Source of the DNA: Myxococcota bacterium
Lineage (GTDB): Bacteria > Myxococcota_A > UBA9160 > PR03
NCBI GenBank assembly: GCA_025453505.1
Contig: JALOQG010000103.1
Span: forward strand, 1-8,509
Reading direction: 5' to 3'
DNA length: 8,509 nucleotides
The position numbers and the translations under genes are program-made. Numbering within the stretch: the first letter of the stretch is position 1; the number at the start of each line of letters is the position of its first letter. The notes under the pieces are model-generated. The model saw only the letters and a list, made by a program, of their open reading frames with translations, had not been told where the DNA came from and did not search any database. This document shows, piece after piece, positions 6,508 through 8,509 of the stretch.

Positions 6508-6900
6508 TTGGGCGTCGGCGCGGACATCGAGTCGTTTTGCGGGAAGTGCGGCACGACGTGGCACGTCGTGATCGCGATGGTCGACGGACGCGTCGCCCAG
6601 GTCGAGTGCTCGCGCTGCGGCAAACGCCACAAGGCGCGCGCCGAGACGACCGCCGCGCCGCGCGTGCACCGGCGCACCGGCGAAGCCTCGACGCCGAAGG
6701 CGAAGGCGTCCAAGCCGCTCGTCGAAGCGGACCTCGCGACCCCGCCCGTCGCGTACACCGCGAGCGGCAGCTACCGGCCCGGCCAGCGCGTCGATCACCC
6801 GGCCTTCGGCCCGGGCGTCGTCGAACGCGTGCTCGCCTCGACCAAGGTGCAGGTCTTCTTCGCGACCGGCAGCCGCGTCCTCGCGCAGCGCCGCGATTAA
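6508..6900 (+). CDS. Small zinc-ribbon protein with PcrA/UvrD C-terminal-like (Tudor-like) module, function unknown
   Basis: I do not recognise a named family. The 130-residue product starts at TTG 6508 behind GGAGG. Residues 11-37 form a likely zinc ribbon: Cys11-x2-Cys14, then Cys34-x2-Cys37 (FCGKCG ... VECSRCGKRHK). Residues about 45-85 are a basic, Pro/Ala/Thr-rich linker, probably disordered. Residues about 88-129 (SYRPGQRVDHPAFGPGVVER, then VQVFFATGSRVLAQ) resemble the small beta-barrel that ends PcrA/UvrD helicases and related RNA-polymerase-contacting modules of the type G.rV.H..FG.G.V...V.F..G...L. This suggests a nucleic-acid or RNA-polymerase associated protein, but that is inference by pattern only. 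The gene is divergent from the NYN gene. Its TAA shares the palindrome TTAA with the stop of the facing oxidoreductase gene. The predicted gene is well supported by Cys pairs and ribosome site. Confidence 0.8.
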   Translation: MGVGADIESFCGKCGTTWHVVIAMVDGRVAQVECSRCGKRHKARAETTAAPRVHRRTGEASTPKAKASKPLVEADLATPPVAYTASGSYRPGQRVDHPAFGPGVVERVLASTKVQVFFATGSRVLAQRRD

Positions 6901-7814
6901 GCGAGCAGCTCGCTCTTCAAGAACGCCTTCGTGCGCTCGATGCAGGTGGCGTCGGCGGGGAACACGCTGGCGAGGAAGTGCGTGACGCCCGCGTCGCGCA
7001 GCTTCGCGATGCCGGCGCGCAGCACCGCCTCGTCGCCGAGGATGCCGACGTCGCCGGGGTTCGCGGCGCCCTCGCGATCCAGCATCGCGCGGTACGACGG
7101 AAGCTGGCCGTAGATCGCGAACACCTTGTTGGCCACGTCGCGCGCGGCGTTCGGATCCTTCGTCAGTGCGAAGGGCAGCGCCGCGATGATGCGAGGCGCC
7201 GGCCGGCCGGCGTCCCTGGCCGCCTTCGTGATCGCCGGCACGGTGTGCTCGGCGAGCGTCTTCACGCCGGTCATCCAGGTCGCGGTGCCGTCGGCGAGGC
7301 GGCCCGCCACCTCGAGCATCTTCGGGCCGAGCGCCGCGACGACGACGGGCAGCGGCGTCCCGCCCGCGATCTGCAGCGCGCCGTTGACGCGATACAGGTC
7401 GCCGGAGAACGACGCCGGCTTGCCCTGCGCGAGCGGCATCAGCACTTCGAGGTACTCGCGCATCTGCTTCGCCGGCTGCGCGTACGAGAGCCCGAGCATG
7501 TTTTCGATCACGATCTTGTGCGAGAGACCGATGCCGAGCACGAAGCGGCCGCGGCAGGCGGCCTGCGCGGTCAACGCCTGCTGCGCGATCGAGAACGGGT
7601 GCCGCGGCGGCGTCGGCGTGACGCCGGTCGCGAGCTCGATCTTCTTCGTTTCACGGCCCGCGACCGTCAGCACCGAGATCGCGTCGTGTCCGAAGATGTT
7701 CGGCAACGAGTAGAAGGCGAAGCCGTCGGCCTCCGCGCTCTTCACCTCGTTCACGAAGTCGTCGAGGGTGGCGCTGGCATTGCCGGCGATGACGCTGCCG
7801 ATTCCGATCTTCAC
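6897..7814 (-). CDS. LLM-class (luciferase-like) F420-dependent oxidoreductase
   Basis: The 305-residue protein belongs to the bacterial luciferase-like TIM-barrel superfamily, most like the F420-dependent MSMEG_4879-type subgroup. Family features seen are the N-terminal MKIGIGSV strand, ELATGVTPTPPRHPFSIAQQ (about 60-79), the glycine motif FVLGIGLSHK (91-100), MLGLSYAQPAKQMREYLEVL (106-125), and the LPVVVAALGPKMLEVAGRLA block (155-174). Such enzymes use reduced F420, less often FMN, for hydride transfer in the cytoplasm. The substrate cannot be told from the sequence, and no F420 biosynthesis gene is in the window. The start is GTG 7814, backed by an AAGGAG ribosome site six bases upstream. 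The stop TAA overlaps that of the facing zinc-ribbon gene. The gene follows a second PEP-CTERM gene on the same strand after a 117-base hairpin-rich leader, so it may be transcribed separately or by read-through. Confidence 0.92.
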   Translation of the reverse strand: MKIGIGSVIAGNASATLDDFVNEVKSAEADGFAFYSLPNIFGHDAISVLTVAGRETKKIELATGVTPTPPRHPFSIAQQALTAQAACRGRFVLGIGLSHKIVIENMLGLSYAQPAKQMREYLEVLMPLAQGKPASFSGDLYRVNGALQIAGGTPLPVVVAALGPKMLEVAGRLADGTATWMTGVKTLAEHTVPAITKAARDAGRPAPRIIAALPFALTKDPNAARDVANKVFAIYGQLPSYRAMLDREGAANPGDVGILGDEAVLRAGIAKLRDAGVTHFLASVFPADATCIERTKAFLKSELLA

Positions 7815-7820
7815 GCGGAT

Positions 7821-7826
7821 CTCCTT
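7821..7826 (-). promoter_or_regulatory. Ribosome binding site for the LLM oxidoreductase
   Basis: The minus strand reads AAGGAG, six bases before GTG 7814. It is a near-consensus site and fixes the GTG start. It lies only nine bases from the base of the 13-bp hairpin at 7835-7865. Confidence 0.8.
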
Positions 7827-7834
7827 CGTGGGTA

Positions 7835-7865
7835 CGCCGCCCGGTCCAGCAGGGACCGGGCGGCG
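7835..7865 (-). other. Perfect 13-bp inverted repeat in the leader of the LLM gene
   Basis: CGCCGCCCGGTCC (7835-7847) and GGACCGGGCGGCG (7853-7865) are exact complements around a five-base loop. The structure stands about 20 bases before the LLM start codon. On the minus-strand transcript it is followed by UACCCACG rather than a U-run, so it is not a standard intrinsic terminator for the upstream PEP-CTERM gene. It could be a 5' leader hairpin, an RNA-stability element or a protein-binding site. Confidence 0.75.
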
Positions 7866-7893
7866 CCATGTTACCCAGCGGAGAGCCGCCCGG
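7856..7893 (-). other. Alternative 9-bp pairing that competes with the 13-bp hairpin
   Basis: CCGGGCGGC at 7856-7864 is the right arm of the 13-bp hairpin, and it is also an exact complement of GCCGCCCGG at 7885-7893. Pairing the two gives a 9-bp stem with a 20-base loop and excludes the 13-bp hairpin. In the minus-strand RNA the order is 7893-7885, then 7864-7856, then 7844-7836: an attenuator-like arrangement of three complementary segments. By-chance occurrence in GC-rich DNA is possible. Confidence 0.45.
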
Positions 7894-7894
7894 C

Positions 7895-7919
7895 GCGCGC
7901 CCCGCTCGCAGGGGCGCGC
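7895..7919 (-). terminator. Candidate hairpin just after the second PEP-CTERM gene
   Basis: GCGCGCCCC (7895-7903) and GGGGCGCGC (7911-7919) form a perfect 9-bp stem with a seven-base loop, starting 12 bases after the stop of the minus-strand PEP-CTERM gene. The position suits a 3'-end structure. No U-tract follows on the minus strand, so it may protect the mRNA end or work with another factor rather than terminate alone. Confidence 0.4.
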
Positions 7920-7931
7920 CGCGCAGATCGC

Positions 7932-8509
7932 TCAGCGACGGCGGCTTGCGCGCCCCACCGCCGCGAGGCCGATCGCCAGCAGCACCGCGGTCCCCGGTTC
8001 GGGCACGAACGAGAACGCCACGATCGACGTGCTCGTGTCGGGCAACGGCACGAGATCCTCGCCGTTGAGCACGTAGAGCTGGAACTGCGAGGCGAAGGAG
8101 ATGTTGCCGAGACCGCTGGCGTCGCGTGTGTCTTCGACCAGCGAATAGGGGCCGCCGAGCAGGAAGACGCCCGCGCCCGTGTCGCCGAGCACGCTGCCGT
8201 CGCTGCCGACGATCGAGAGCGGCAGCTCGACCAGCGCGTCGCTGACGCCGTCGACGTAGAGCAGCGCGAGTCCCGTACTGCTGAACGGCATGAGCCCGAT
8301 GCCGCCGCCGAAGAGGCCGAGATCGTGCGACACGTTCTCGAGGAGCGCCGCGACGATCGCGCCGGGCGCGCCGGGTGCACCCGTCGACGGGTTGCCGGAG
8401 AGCGAGAAGACGCCGGGCGCCACGACGAAGCTGCCGTCCGGATTCACGTCGGCCTCGCCGCTGGCGAGCGAGACGATCGGATCGAGTGCGCCGAGCTGGA
8501 GCGTCATCG
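7932..8509 (-). CDS. PEP-CTERM sorting-domain protein, C-terminal part (5' end outside window)
   Basis: The frame is open to the right edge and 191 residues are readable from a Met at 8507. That Met is probably internal: the residues after it (MTLQLGALDPIVSLASGEAD) do not look like a signal peptide, which an exported PEP-CTERM protein should have. The visible part is a Gly/Ser/Leu-rich, probably beta-rich domain without cysteine or recognisable enzyme motif. The C-terminus has FVPEPG at about 167-172 counted from that Met, a hydrophobic segment of about 15 residues, and a final RASRRR, the complete exosortase-type sorting signal. The stop TGA is at 7932-7934. It shows no obvious similarity outside the sorting tail to the other PEP-CTERM protein in the window. 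The 3' side carries a candidate hairpin, then the leader of the LLM gene. The family call rests on the C-terminal signal; the function is unknown. Confidence 0.85.
   Translation of the reverse strand, partial: MTLQLGALDPIVSLASGEADVNPDGSFVVAPGVFSLSGNPSTGAPGAPGAIVAALLENVSHDLGLFGGGIGLMPFSSTGLALLYVDGVSDALVELPLSIVGSDGSVLGDTGAGVFLLGGPYSLVEDTRDASGLGNISFASQFQLYVLNGEDLVPLPDTSTSIVAFSFVPEPGTAVLLAIGLAAVGRASRRR

Noticed and set aside
7835..7919. Classical Rho-independent terminators
   Set aside because: The hairpins are strong but neither is followed by a T-run on either strand in the expected place, so only hairpin or candidate-terminator status is given.
1..8509. CRISPR array, tRNA or rRNA gene, insertion sequence, defence island
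   Set aside because: No regularly spaced repeats, tRNA-like cloverleaf, rRNA-like stretch, transposase motif or terminal inverted repeats with target duplications were seen. The genes are mainly housekeeping or metabolic.

Overview
The window is a dense, GC-rich bacterial chromosomal segment. Hand-counted 60-base lines give about 73-80% GC in glnE and 62-67% in the 5' part of the first PEP-CTERM gene. It holds seven protein genes plus small regulatory or structural sites, and no RNA gene, transposon or CRISPR array was seen. The mix of glgB-glnE, two PEP-CTERM surface proteins and an F420-type luciferase-like oxidoreductase, together with frequent GTG/TTG starts, suggests an uncultivated high-GC Gram-negative bacterium, perhaps of the Myxococcota/Desulfobacterota/Binatota type. 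That placement is inference; no marker gene in the window fixes it.

Left part, plus strand: the C-terminal half of the glycogen branching enzyme GlgB runs into a complete glnE (glutamine synthetase adenylyltransferase/adenylyl-removing enzyme). glnE appears to start at a TTG overlapping the glgB stop codon. The 3' end of glnE overlaps, tail to tail, a minus-strand PEP-CTERM gene.

Middle, minus strand (transcribed right to left): a NYN-LOTUS type putative ribonuclease gene overlaps endonuclease III (nth) by ATGA. The PEP-CTERM gene follows 36 bases after nth and may be part of the same unit. The NYN gene is divergent from a small plus-strand gene for a zinc-ribbon plus PcrA-tail-like protein, across a 110-base intergenic region.

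Right part: the small zinc-ribbon gene converges on an F420-dependent LLM-family oxidoreductase, and the two stop codons share one TTAA. Upstream of the oxidoreductase lies a 117-base leader with strong inverted repeats, including three complementary 9-mers able to form two mutually exclusive hairpins. A second PEP-CTERM gene, cut by the right edge, precedes this leader on the same strand.

There is no gene-free stretch above 300 bases. Most genes are conserved housekeeping or metabolic families. The points most worth a second look are the NYN-LOTUS/nth overlap, the unusual Cys/His pattern at the C-terminus of Nth, the hairpin set before the LLM gene, the small zinc-ribbon protein, and the internally duplicated PEP-CTERM protein.
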